64,000 bases of DNA from Rhodobacteraceae bacterium CCMM004 (GCA_004005435.1 RZWH01000005.1:1-64000); one strand, 5' to 3'; positions 36,960-45,463 are shown, counted from the stretch's first letter. Notes: generated by a model from the letters alone, not told the origin. Translations and numbers: made by a program.

Positions 36960-38368
36960 TCCGCGACACCGTCCGACGCTTTGCCGTGCGCGCCCTCGCT
37001 CTCGCCGTCCTCGCCGCTCCCGCCGCCGCGGAGGACAGCGCCTTTGGCTGCGTCGGCCTCGACCAGGACGCCGATCTGCCGGTGATCGAGGGCCGTGACG
37101 GCATGTTCTTTCGCGTGACCCAGGACATCTGGATGCAGCGGCGCTATTCCGACGGCGCGGTGGCCGAGATGGCGGACCTGTCGGCGGCGCTGGCGGCGCG
37201 CGGAACGACGCTGATCCTGGCCCTGGTGCCGACCAAGGCGGCGACGATGCCCCACCTCCTGCCCGAGCGGGCGGCGTGGATGGGCTTTGACGTCGACACC
37301 GCGGTCGCGGTCCAGCGCGACATCCATGACCGCCTGAACGCCGCCGGAGTGGCGACGGTGGACCTCCAGGCGGCGCTCTTCACGGAGCCGGGCGCGCCGC
37401 ATCCCTTCTTTCGCGCCGACACCCATTGGAACGCCGTCGGCGCCGAGCGGGCGGCCGAGGCTCTGGCCGCCGAGATCCGGGCGCATCCGAGCTACGACGG
37501 CCTGCCCAAGACTGCGTTCGAGACGGTCGCCATGGGCCCCGCGACGGTGTTCTCGGCCATGCGCCGGATCGTGCAGAAGCGGTGTCGCCAGACGATCCCC
37601 GAACCCGTCACCACGCGATACGAAACCCGTATCGACGCGGCCCCGGCGATCGGCGCCCTGGACATCGGCCTGGACGATGCGCCGCTCGACATCGGGCTGG
37701 AGGACGCGCCGCTCGATATCGGCCTCGACGACGGCGCGGATGGTGCGCTCGACATCTTCGGGGCCGAGGCCGAGCGCCTGCCCATCGCCCTGGTCGGCAC
37801 CTCGTTTTCAGATCTGCCCGAGGTGAACTTCCCCGGTTTCCTCGCCCAGCACGCAGGCGTCGAGGTGATCAACTACGCCATCACCGGGGGCGGGCAGTAT
37901 TCGGCCATCGCCTCGTATCTGACCTCCGACGATTTCCAGACCGCTCCGCCGTCGTTTCTGATTTGGGAGAGCCCGATCTACCTCAACCCGACCAATGACG
38001 GAGATCAGCCGCTGCGCGAGCTGATCGCCGCTGCGGGCGGCACCTGCACCGTCCCCGTGGATGTCGTGGTGGGCGAGGGCAACCGAACGCTGCGCGCCGA
38101 CCTCCCCACGACATTGGGGCCGGAAAGCACGCTGTTTCTCGACACCGGGTCGCGCTCCAGCCGGGAGGTGAGCTTTCGCTTTGTCTCGGCCGAGGGGCGC
38201 ACCCGCACCCGAGTCGTCCGGCGCGGCGAGCGGATGCGCCTCAACGGCCGCTTCTACATGCCCGCCGGGGGTCTGTGGTCCGGCGGAGCGGCGGCGGTCG
38301 AGATCACCGGCCGTCTGCCCTTTGGCGCCGAACCGCGACTGTTCACATGCGATCCCACCCAATCCTGA
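36956..38368 (+). CDS. algX: AlgX-like acetyltransferase with acidic repeat insertion
   Basis: The 470-residue protein has a signal peptide, an SGNH-like domain with DTHW (D155-H157) and GTSFS (S283), and a C-terminal beta-rich region like the carbohydrate-binding module of AlgX, the last acetyltransferase acting on alginate. Between these motifs, residues ~236-262 contain three copies of a 9-residue acidic unit (DIGLDDAPL), encoded by 27-bp tandem repeats. It overlaps the preceding gene by 4 bp. Confidence 0.82.
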   Translation: MIRDTVRRFAVRALALAVLAAPAAAEDSAFGCVGLDQDADLPVIEGRDGMFFRVTQDIWMQRRYSDGAVAEMADLSAALAARGTTLILALVPTKAATMPHLLPERAAWMGFDVDTAVAVQRDIHDRLNAAGVATVDLQAALFTEPGAPHPFFRADTHWNAVGAERAAEALAAEIRAHPSYDGLPKTAFETVAMGPATVFSAMRRIVQKRCRQTIPEPVTTRYETRIDAAPAIGALDIGLDDAPLDIGLEDAPLDIGLDDGADGALDIFGAEAERLPIALVGTSFSDLPEVNFPGFLAQHAGVEVINYAITGGGQYSAIASYLTSDDFQTAPPSFLIWESPIYLNPTNDGDQPLRELIAAAGGTCTVPVDVVVGEGNRTLRADLPTTLGPESTLFLDTGSRSSREVSFRFVSAEGRTRTRVVRRGERMRLNGRFYMPAGGLWSGGAAAVEITGRLPFGAEPRLFTCDPTQS

Positions 38369-38382
38369 ACGAGGACCAACCG

Positions 38383-39018
38383 ATGACCACCAGACGCACC
38401 TTTCTCGCGACCAGCCTGGCCCTGACCGCGACCCTGGCCGCCCCGGCGGCGGTGGCCGGGGACGACGGCCTCTACAAGGACGTGTTCGATCCGCAGTCGA
38501 GCTTTGTCCGCGTACTGAGCTCGGGGCCGGGCGTCGCCGCGGTGGACGGCACCCGCATCGACGACTTCACCGGCGGGTTGTCCTCCTACGTCAACGTGAT
38601 GCCGGGCCAGGTGGCGCTGACCCATTCAGGCGGCACCACCGACCTGGAGATCGCGCCCAGCACCCACTACACCGTGATCCTGCGCGACGGGGCGGCGCCC
38701 GAGATGCTGACCGACGCTCTGCAACTGAACCCAGCCAAATCCGACGTGTCGCTCTACAACCTCTCGGCGGCGGGGGGCGTCGACCTGTTCGTGCCCGCCG
38801 CCCGCGCCGTGGCGTTGAAGGCGGTGCCCGTGAACGGGGCCAAGTCGGTCGCGCTCAAGGCGCCGCTGACGCTCGACTTCGACTTCCGCGCGGGCGAGAC
38901 GACGCTGGCCTCGGTCGCTGCGGTCGAGTTGAAGCGCAGGGCCGGGGTGTCCATCGTCCTGACCGGGGCCGACGGCGGTTATGCCGCGGTGGCCGTCCCC
39001 AACACCTACCTGCGGTAG
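38383..39018 (+). CDS. algF: AlgF-like O-acetylation protein
   Basis: The 211-residue protein has a signal peptide with a twin-arginine-like start (MTTRRTFLATSLALTATLAAPAAVAG) and an AlgF-like periplasmic domain (DGLYKDVFDPQSSFVRVL, FVPAARAV). AlgF is needed for acetylation together with AlgI and AlgJ in Pseudomonas. It is 14 bp after algX and 5 bp before the next gene. Confidence 0.8.
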   Translation: MTTRRTFLATSLALTATLAAPAAVAGDDGLYKDVFDPQSSFVRVLSSGPGVAAVDGTRIDDFTGGLSSYVNVMPGQVALTHSGGTTDLEIAPSTHYTVILRDGAAPEMLTDALQLNPAKSDVSLYNLSAAGGVDLFVPAARAVALKAVPVNGAKSVALKAPLTLDFDFRAGETTLASVAAVELKRRAGVSIVLTGADGGYAAVAVPNTYLR

Positions 39019-39023
39019 CGGTC

Positions 39024-41804
39024 GTGGCCCGGGGGTCGAACGCGGCGCGGCGCGCCTGGCGGCGGCCGGGCCTGGCGCTCTTGATCGGGGCGCTCGTGGG
39101 GCTCGGCGGCCCCGCGGCGGCCCAGACCGTGGATCTGGAGTTCCGCCCGCCGGACATCGCGCCGGCGCCGGTTTGCGTCGACGCGCCCCGGGCCGAAGAC
39201 GTCACCGCGGCTTGGGAGGCGTGGGACGGCGAAACGCTGCCCGACCGCCCGTCGCGGGACATCCGCCGGGATCTGGCGCGGCTACGCGCGCTGGACCCGG
39301 TTCACTGGTTCGACACGATCTGGCGGGCCATCGACCTGTTGCAGGCCACCGACCCGGCGCTGGAACCCGACGCCGTGCTGGTCCTGCGGATCGGCGCTCT
39401 GGACGCGGCGGGCCGCCTGCAAGAGCTGACCGAGGGCGGCTATGTCGACGCGTTGGCCGCGCAGATCGACACGCTCAAGGTGTCGTCCAAGCTGATGCTG
39501 TCGCACTACGTCCGCAACGGGATCGGACGGCCCGCCGACGCAGGCCTCGCCGATACCCTGCTGGTCGACGCTGGCTATGCGGGCGAGGTCAAGGCGCTGA
39601 TGGAACTGGCCGAGCGGCAGCTCGCCGGTACGGCGCCCGTGGCCTGGGCGATCCCGGTGGAGATGACCGTCGCCACCGCCTTCAGCACCATGCTGGGCGA
39701 CCTCGACGCCGGCATCTGCGACCGTGCCGAGGACATCGCGACCGCCTATCGGCTGGGCCGATTGGTGACGCCGAACCCGCAACTGGCCCACGACTGGTAT
39801 CGCTTCGGCGCCGACCTGGGCGACGCCCGGGCGGCCTGGCGGGTCGTGGAATATCAGATGACCGCCGAGGGAATGGCCAAGGACAACGCCGTCCTCGTCG
39901 CTTATCTGGACCAGGCGGCCGCGGCCGGGCTCCCCTATGCGCAGATCGAACTGGCCAAGACCGTCGAGCGCGGCGCGCTGATCCCCCGCGACTTGGACCG
40001 GGCGCTGGCGATCTTCGACGCCGTGGTGGCCAGCGGCGACGCCCGGGGGCCGGTGCAGAGAGCGATGTTCCTGCGCCGCCAGGCCGACGCTCGCCCCGAC
40101 CTGCGCGAGGCGCTGCACGCCGCGATGCGGACGTTGGCCGAGGGGACGCATCCGCCCGCCTGGGTGTTGCGCGACCTCGCCCATGCCGAGCTGGCCGACC
40201 GGGGCTACTGGGCAGGACGCGCGGCGGCGGAGCCGCTCTTTGCCGCGGCGGCCGAGATGGGCGATCTCGACGCCCAGGTGAACGCGGCGCGGCTGAGCCT
40301 GGCGGAGGCGCCGACGCTCGCGGACGTGGACGCCGCCATCGACGTCTTCGACCGGGTGTTCCACGTCAACGGCGGCGCGCTCCCGGTCAAGGAGATCGTG
40401 GCCGCCGCGGTCTGCCGTGCCCCCGGCGCCGTCGACCGCGACCTTGCGCGCTATTGGATGGATCGTTTCGAGGCCGTCAACGGCATGCCGGCCGAAGAGG
40501 TGCCGCCGTCGATCCTCGACCTCCGCCCCGAGCGGCACCCCCAGCGCCTGGCCTCGATCCAGTCCGAGGCGCTGCACGGCACCCCGACCGGCTTGGCCGA
40601 ATGGCGCCGGGTCGTCGCGGATGCCCCGTTCGTCGACGCCGCAACCCGCGCGTTTTGGGCCGAGGCGGAGGGCGACGACGACGCCGTGTTCGCCGCCCAG
40701 GTCGCCGTCGACCTGGACCTGGCGCAGGGCCGCAACGCGCGCGAGGCGATCCTGTCCCGCCTGCGTGCCCGCCACCTGGCCCGGGGCGGCGCCTTTGCCC
40801 AGCACCTGGACCGGCACCTGTTCGAGGCGGCTTATGGCGCGGGCGTCCTGGCCGATCTGAGCGCGGCTGCGCGGGCCGACGCCCTGTCCGCGCTGGAGGC
40901 GTCGGCGGCTCTGGGCTATGGCCGCGCGATCGCTGCGCTGGCCGACCGCGAGGCCCTGCCCGAGGCCCGCCGCGCGATCTATGAGCGCTATCGCGCCGCC
41001 ATCGACGCGCGGGGCGATCATGCGGCACAGGTCTTTGCCGCGACCTTCGCCGCGGTGCCCGGCCCCTATGTCGCCCGCGCCGCCGGGACCATGCCCTGCA
41101 CGTTCCGCAATGTGATGGAAATGATCGCCCTGGCCGACCGCCTGGGCGAACGCGACGCCGTCGGCCGCTGGCTCGACGCCGCCGACGTGCTGGCCGACGA
41201 CCGCGCCTCGCGGCTCAAGCAGATGGCCCATGTCCTCCTCCGGGTCGAGGGCGACGGCGCTTTGCCGCGCGCCATCGCCTATTTCGAGCGGGCGAGCGCG
41301 CTGGGCGACGCCGATGCGGCCGGCGATCTTTTTCGTATGGTCCTGCGCAGCGGCACCGCCGGCTACGACCCCGAGCGCGCGGTCGCCCTAGTGGCCGAGG
41401 CCGTCGCCGCCGCCCGCGCCGACCTGATCGCGGGCTATCTGCCGACCGTCGCCGCGGCCGATCCTGCCGTCCGCGCCCTGTTCGACGCGCGGATCGACAT
41501 GCCCGAGGCGTCGCGCCTGGCCGCCGAGAGCGGCGATCCCGCGTCCATGCGCCTCCACGCTCTCGCCCTGCGCGCCCGCGCCGCCGACGGTGCCGCGCTG
41601 GCCGACGCCATGGCGTGGTTGCGCCGCGCGGCCGAGGCGGGCGACGTGAATGCGATGACTGACCTTGGCCAGGCCTATGCCTTCGGGATCGGTGTGGCAG
41701 CGGATCGCGCGCAGGCGCTGATCTGGTTGGAGCGTGCCGCCGACCGGGGCAGCTCCAAGGCCGAGGAGATCACCCATCTGGTCCAACTGAGCGGCGGGCA
41801 GTGA
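39024..41804 (+). CDS. Large secreted Sel1/TPR-repeat protein (AlgK-like position)
   Basis: This 926-residue protein starts at GTG 39024 and has a signal peptide (LALLIGALVGLGGPAAAQ). It is built of helix pairs, with clear Sel1 repeats in the last part (AMAWLRRAAEAGDVNAMTDLGQAYAFGIGVAADRAQALIWLERAAD) and similar ones near AHDWYRFGADLGDARAAW. AlgK, the TPR lipoprotein that helps the AlgE porin, is about half this size. There is no lipobox cysteine here. It may serve as the scaffold for the exporter. No AlgE gene is seen in the window. Confidence 0.75.
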   Translation: MARGSNAARRAWRRPGLALLIGALVGLGGPAAAQTVDLEFRPPDIAPAPVCVDAPRAEDVTAAWEAWDGETLPDRPSRDIRRDLARLRALDPVHWFDTIWRAIDLLQATDPALEPDAVLVLRIGALDAAGRLQELTEGGYVDALAAQIDTLKVSSKLMLSHYVRNGIGRPADAGLADTLLVDAGYAGEVKALMELAERQLAGTAPVAWAIPVEMTVATAFSTMLGDLDAGICDRAEDIATAYRLGRLVTPNPQLAHDWYRFGADLGDARAAWRVVEYQMTAEGMAKDNAVLVAYLDQAAAAGLPYAQIELAKTVERGALIPRDLDRALAIFDAVVASGDARGPVQRAMFLRRQADARPDLREALHAAMRTLAEGTHPPAWVLRDLAHAELADRGYWAGRAAAEPLFAAAAEMGDLDAQVNAARLSLAEAPTLADVDAAIDVFDRVFHVNGGALPVKEIVAAAVCRAPGAVDRDLARYWMDRFEAVNGMPAEEVPPSILDLRPERHPQRLASIQSEALHGTPTGLAEWRRVVADAPFVDAATRAFWAEAEGDDDAVFAAQVAVDLDLAQGRNAREAILSRLRARHLARGGAFAQHLDRHLFEAAYGAGVLADLSAAARADALSALEASAALGYGRAIAALADREALPEARRAIYERYRAAIDARGDHAAQVFAATFAAVPGPYVARAAGTMPCTFRNVMEMIALADRLGERDAVGRWLDAADVLADDRASRLKQMAHVLLRVEGDGALPRAIAYFERASALGDADAAGDLFRMVLRSGTAGYDPERAVALVAEAVAAARADLIAGYLPTVAAADPAVRALFDARIDMPEASRLAAESGDPASMRLHALALRARAADGAALADAMAWLRRAAEAGDVNAMTDLGQAYAFGIGVAADRAQALIWLERAADRGSSKAEEITHLVQLSGGQ

Positions 41805-42808
41805 TCCTGCGCCGTCTCCTGCCCTTGATGCTGGCCGGGGCCCTGGCGGGCCAGGCGCAGGCGGGCTGCGCGCCGGACATCGCCCCGGTGGTGTCCCTGG
41901 AGTTCGGCAGCCGCTACGTCGCCGGGGACACTTCGCGCTCGGTCGTCGACCGCGACGGCAGCAAGGCCGCGACCGCCGCCCTGCGCCCCGTCGACACGTT
42001 CGTGCGCACCCTGGCGCGCGACGCCAACGCCGCGCTGGCCCAGGGCGACCGCACCGAAGCGGACTGCGTCGTCGCCCGCATCGTCGGCTGGGCCGATGCC
42101 GACGCCCTGTCCGATCTCGGCACGCTCAACGCCAGGCTCGCGGTCGGGTCGCGCCTGGCCGGGATCGCCGAGGCCTATCGCCAGGTGCGGCCCCTGTCCT
42201 CCGACACCGCGGCACAAGTCCGCATCGAGGCGTGGCTGGCCGCACGGACCGGCGCCCAGAGGCAGTTTTGGGAGGTCGAGGCGCCCCATGGGGCGCGCAG
42301 CGGCAATCTGCGCGCCTGGGCCGCTCTGGCGGTGTGGCTGAGCGGCGACCTGACCGGCGACGACGCCGGGCGCTATTGGGCGCTGGCCTCGGCGGCGCGG
42401 ATCCTGTGCACGGCCCGACCCGACGGCAGCCTGCCGCAGGAAACCAAGCGAGGCGCCCACGCGCTCTACTACCAGCTCCACGCCGTGGCGCCCCTGGCCG
42501 TCCTCGCCGCCCATGCCGACCCTCGGGGACACGACCTGAGCGCGGTGTGCGACGGCGCGCTCGCCCGGTCGGCGGGCTTTGCGCTGGAGGACTACGCCGC
42601 GGAAGGCGCTGCGTCCGAGGCGTATTCCGGCCAACCGCAGGCCGTCTTCGCCCGCGATCCGTCCAAGACGGCGCATCTCTTCGCGTGGCTGCCCGCCTAC
42701 CTGACTCTGGGTTCAGCCCCCCGCGCAGAGGCGATGATCGACGCCTTCGCGACCCTCGGCAACTCCAAGCTCGGCGGCGACCAGCACCTCCTCTGGCCGC
42801 GCCTCTGA
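41801..42808 (+). CDS. AlgL-like protein lacking alginate lyase catalytic residues
   Basis: The 335-residue protein has a signal peptide and aligns by eye with AlgL-type PL5 lyases over VVSLEFGSRYVAGD, the helical core, KRGAHALYYQLHAVAPLAVLAAHA and the C-terminal AWLPAYLTLGSAP. At the conserved NNHSYW site it has SGNLRAW (N169, L170), and where the family has Arg and Tyr seven residues apart it has H220 and H227. So the His, Arg and Tyr known from the A1-III lyase appear replaced. It may be a structural part of the export complex. GTG start overlaps the previous stop. Confidence 0.7.
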   Translation: MILRRLLPLMLAGALAGQAQAGCAPDIAPVVSLEFGSRYVAGDTSRSVVDRDGSKAATAALRPVDTFVRTLARDANAALAQGDRTEADCVVARIVGWADADALSDLGTLNARLAVGSRLAGIAEAYRQVRPLSSDTAAQVRIEAWLAARTGAQRQFWEVEAPHGARSGNLRAWAALAVWLSGDLTGDDAGRYWALASAARILCTARPDGSLPQETKRGAHALYYQLHAVAPLAVLAAHADPRGHDLSAVCDGALARSAGFALEDYAAEGAASEAYSGQPQAVFARDPSKTAHLFAWLPAYLTLGSAPRAEAMIDAFATLGNSKLGGDQHLLWPRL

Positions 42809-43191
42809 CGCCCACGCCCCCGCGCGACCACGCGAGGGATGTTCGGGAATAGTGGCGGAGAGGAAGCCCGAAAATTGTTTGATATCAATTTTGTAAGTTG
42901 TTGACTTGGCGGACGTGGGAGGACTTGTGCGTTGCAGTTTGTGCAGCACGTAACGCTGTCGACCCAACCTGGTTGGGAGAAGACAACGCTTTCTCGGGTT
43001 CCGGCAACGCTAGGTGCTTCCCTGTCTCCCCGGTTTCCCCTGTCGCCGCGCGCTCGCATGGCTGCCCGGGCGTGCTGCAAGGGGCAGTCCATCAGCGCCC
43101 GACTACCAATGATTGCTTTGCCAGAACGGCACAGATCCACTATGGCTCACACGTTGCCGGACAACCTGGCAGCAAGAAAAGGAAAGCCAGA
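42809..43191. other. Junction between the alg-type operon and accessory DNA
   Basis: This gap holds a possible attachment site (core at 42853, arm at 42892). I see no credible gene; the longer open frame across the region continues into the small gene at 43192 but lacks a start signal further upstream. GC drops from here onwards. Confidence 0.6.
42853..42862. other. Putative attachment site copy A (outer island end)
   Basis: TGGCGGAGAG equals the last ten bases (in reverse complement) of tRNA-Ser(CGA), including CCA. Thirty-nine bases on, at 42892, lies TGTAAGTTGTTGACTT, which matches 14 of 16 bases of the motif 31 bases after copy B. Ten bases alone could be chance; the matching arm makes a real site likely. 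Confidence 0.55.
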
Positions 43192-43326
43192 ATGTCGTTC
43201 AACGACTTGGCGAAGAAAGAGGCCGCCGACAAAAAGGCCTTGCAGGAAAAAGACCAAAAATCTCAATCCGCAACCGATCAGGCCCCGCCGTCGGATGCCA
43301 AGTCGGCTGATCCGCCAAAGATCTGA
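43192..43326 (+). CDS. Small charged hypothetical protein
   Basis: This 44-residue protein (MSFNDLAKKEAADKKALQEK...) is rich in Lys, Asp, Gln and Ala with a disordered Ser/Pro tail. It has an AAAAGGAAA ribosome binding site before the ATG. I do not recognise it. The same kind of small, soluble, charged protein recurs at 44565, hinting at a stress-type gene set. Confidence 0.5.
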   Translation: MSFNDLAKKEAADKKALQEKDQKSQSATDQAPPSDAKSADPPKI

Positions 43327-43379
43327 GACTCGCGTCCGAGCATACAGGTTGCGCCGGATCTGGCAGGCGAAAACCGGCG

Positions 43380-43616
43380 TTATGAGCGTCGCGAAAGGAT
43401 GCCGCCGAGGATGATGTCGTTGATGAGCTTGGCGGTTGCTGAATGCACTTGCCGTTCAGAGTCGGGTCCGAGAGCGTTTTCGTGGGTCGCGGCGGCATCG
43501 CGGAGGATCCCGACGACCTCGCGTTCGGGCAGCAGGTCGCGGTCGTGCAAGGCAAGCAGGAGGGCTTCGCAAATCGAAAGAGCGGCCATGCCGGCAGGGT
43601 CTTTTTGATCTGACAT
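43380..43616 (-). CDS. Hypothetical helical protein
   Basis: The 78-residue protein from MSDQKDPAGMAALSICEALLLALHDRDLLPEREVVGILRDAAATHENA is predicted all-helical; AAGAGGAA lies before the ATG at 43616. The frame is open further upstream to 43796 but without a start signal. No signal peptide or known domain. It is divergent to the Crp/Fnr gene, with ~150 bp between, so the regulator might control it. Confidence 0.6.
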   Translation of the reverse strand: MSDQKDPAGMAALSICEALLLALHDRDLLPEREVVGILRDAAATHENALGPDSERQVHSATAKLINDIILGGILSRRS

Positions 43617-43767
43617 CGCGGGCATTCCTCTTGCGTTTATGCAGTGTGATCTGGCGAGGTCATGATGGTCGTGACCAGCATCACAGAGAGTTTGGTATTC
43701 CATACTAATCGAAATCAGTCGCAGTGCCGAAACGTTCGTGGAATATTTGCCGGATCGGGAGAGACCG

Positions 43768-44502
43768 ATGAAGAACATCGCAGCCAATCCGCTCACCCAA
43801 AAGCTCTCTGCGTTCGTTGCACTGTCAGAGACTGAACTGGCCGTTCTGGAGCGTTTGCACCAGCGGCGGAAATCTTTCTGTGCAGGGCGCGACCTGGTTC
43901 ACCAGGGGCAGACCAAACAGGCGGCATACATCCTGGCATCGGGTTGGGTCGTGTCGTACAAAATTCAAGCTGACGGATCGAGGCAGATCGTCGATTTCCA
44001 GATACCGGGCGATTTTCTGGGGCTCCGCAGCGTTCTGCTTCACACGTCCGATCATGGCGTCGAACCGATTGTCGATATCGAGGCCGCGGAAGTCATGGCA
44101 AGCGATCTTCTGCAAGCTTTCGCCGAGACGCCGCGGCTGGCCACCGCCATTCTCTGGGCCGTGTCACGAGACGAGGCGATGGTTGTCGAGCATCTCGTCG
44201 GGCTGGGGCGGCGCGATGCGGATGCGCGAATGGCGCATTTCCTGCTGGAACTCGGTGCCAGGCTGTCGCTGGTCGGGATGGGGAGCAAAGCCGGTTATGC
44301 CTGTCCGCTTACGCAGTACCATCTGGCCGACGCATTGGGACTGAGCGCCATCCACGTCAACCGCGTTCTGCGCAAGCTTAGAGAAAACGGGCTGGTCACG
44401 TTCCGGGACGGATGGGTGACATTCGACGATTATGGCCGCCTCATCGAACTGGCGGACTTCGATCCGACCTATTTGGATCAAGCACGACCGTTATTGCCCT
44501 GA
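43768..44502 (+). CDS. Crp/Fnr-family transcriptional regulator
   Basis: The 244-residue protein has an N-terminal cyclic-nucleotide-type beta-roll (residues ~20-120, QAAYILASGWVVSYKIQADGSRQIVDFQIPGDFLGLRSVLL) and a C-terminal Crp-type winged helix (~182-212, LTQYHLADALGLSAIHVNRVLRKLRENGLV). Only two cysteines (C38, C179), not in an FNR cluster pattern, so no iron-sulfur oxygen sensing is expected. The ligand is unknown. GGGAGAG sets the ATG at 43768; the GTG at 43738 is less likely. Confidence 0.88.
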   Translation: MKNIAANPLTQKLSAFVALSETELAVLERLHQRRKSFCAGRDLVHQGQTKQAAYILASGWVVSYKIQADGSRQIVDFQIPGDFLGLRSVLLHTSDHGVEPIVDIEAAEVMASDLLQAFAETPRLATAILWAVSRDEAMVVEHLVGLGRRDADARMAHFLLELGARLSLVGMGSKAGYACPLTQYHLADALGLSAIHVNRVLRKLRENGLVTFRDGWVTFDDYGRLIELADFDPTYLDQARPLLP

Positions 44503-44564
44503 CTGGTCCGCCCTCAGAGTGGCTGAGGGCGGATCCGCGTCTTCCAGATGTGGCAGTTGCAGCG

Positions 44565-44765
44565 TCACGCCAGTGCGCGGCCGGCTTCCTTGAGCTCTTT
44601 GTGAGCTTCTTCGTCGTTGTCGGCTGCATGCGCCTTTTCGGCGGCCTGATAATGCTTCAGGGCTGTGGCCTTCTTGGGGCCATCGGGTGCCTTGTCCCAA
44701 GCTGCCTTGACCGAGGCCATGTGTTTGACGGTGTGGTTTTCTTGGCTTTGATCTTCATCATTCAT
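44565..44765 (-). CDS. Small charged hypothetical protein
   Basis: The 66-residue protein (MNDEDQSQENHTVKHMASVKAAWDKAPDGPKKATALKHYQAAEKAHAAD...) is soluble, helical and rich in Ala, Lys and Glu. AAAGGACA lies 7-8 bp before the start. Unknown family. A 13-bp inverted repeat lies just upstream. Confidence 0.6.
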   Translation of the reverse strand: MNDEDQSQENHTVKHMASVKAAWDKAPDGPKKATALKHYQAAEKAHAADNDEEAHKELKEAGRALA

Positions 44766-44804
44766 GGAAATGTCCTTTCATGGACGGTCCGAGAATAAGA
44801 AGCA

Positions 44805-44842
44805 TGCCGACGTGCCGATCTCTTGCGACCGGCACGTCGGCA
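44805..44842. repeat. 13-bp inverted repeat upstream of the 44765 gene
   Basis: TGCCGACGTGCCG (44805-44817) and CGGCACGTCGGCA (44830-44842) are perfectly complementary with a 12-nt loop. There is no T-run. It lies in the intergenic space between two minus-strand genes and could be a terminator of the upstream gene or an operator. Confidence 0.6.
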
Positions 44843-44926
44843 CGCGCCCCCGGTACTCGAAACACGGGCGCCACCAGATATTCGGCGGACACATACCACC
44901 TAGCCGATGTCGGCACCTCTCCGGAC

Positions 44927-44942
44927 TGATCGAGGTTAGCCC
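44927..44942. repeat. Left copy of a 16-bp inverted repeat around the 44936-45352 gene
   Basis: TGATCGAGGTTAGCCC overlaps the 3' end and stop codon of the 138-residue membrane-tail protein. Its exact reverse complement is at 45448-45463. Confidence 0.55.
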
Positions 44943-45352
44943 GTCTGCGCCAGATAGAGGATCAATGCCAAAACCGCGACGCCGATGAGAGCCATCTGCG
45001 TCCAGTTGATCCAACCCGGCGGAACGGTTTTCGTGCCCGCTTCACGTGGTTTCAAAGTCAGGGGCGGCGCACGCTTTGGCAGCAATGCAACCAGCTTTGC
45101 CGCCCTGGTCCGGTTCGCAAGGGCCAGCGCAGGTATGTCGGTGATCGCTTCGAGATGCCCGGTCAGTCGAACTTGCGCTGCCTCCCGGCCAAGCCGTGCA
45201 AGCTCGCGCGCCTCGGTCCAGGGTTCGAGATCGAGGCGCGCAAGCGCCGACAACACTGTTACGGCGACACCGGTTCTGTCCTCCCCCACTTCGGCGAACA
45301 GGAAGGCATCGAAGTCGCTGCCATCCGGGTGGAGGACGTCTGAGGCGGACAT
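44936..45352 (-). CDS. Hypothetical protein with C-terminal membrane anchor
   Basis: The 138-residue protein starts MSASDVLHPDGSDFDAFLFAEVGED and ends with a single hydrophobic helix (MALIGVAVLALILYLAQ), so the N-terminal part is likely cytoplasmic and tail-anchored. AAAGG precedes the start; the frame upstream to 45424 is unlikely. Function unknown. It is bracketed by a perfect 16-bp inverted repeat (44927 and 45448). Confidence 0.65.
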   Translation of the reverse strand: MSASDVLHPDGSDFDAFLFAEVGEDRTGVAVTVLSALARLDLEPWTEARELARLGREAAQVRLTGHLEAITDIPALALANRTRAAKLVALLPKRAPPLTLKPREAGTKTVPPGWINWTQMALIGVAVLALILYLAQTG

Positions 45353-45447
45353 GGGGTGCCTTTCGGTTGGAGTTTGAAGCCGCCGGGCAGGAGATCGAAG
45401 CCGCGAAACGTCTTTCCCTCTCATCCTGACAGCAAAAACTCCGAAAG

Positions 45448-45463
45448 GGGCTAACCTCGATCA
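45448..45463. repeat. Right copy of the 16-bp inverted repeat
   Basis: GGGCTAACCTCGATCA is the exact reverse complement of the copy at 44927-44942, 505 bp away, on the 5' side of the enclosed gene. Confidence 0.55.

Noticed and set aside
42898-43191. Upstream extension of the small gene at 43192 to a 142-residue protein.
   Set aside because: No ribosome binding site at 42898, and the extension runs through the putative attachment arm; the start at 43192 has a good site.
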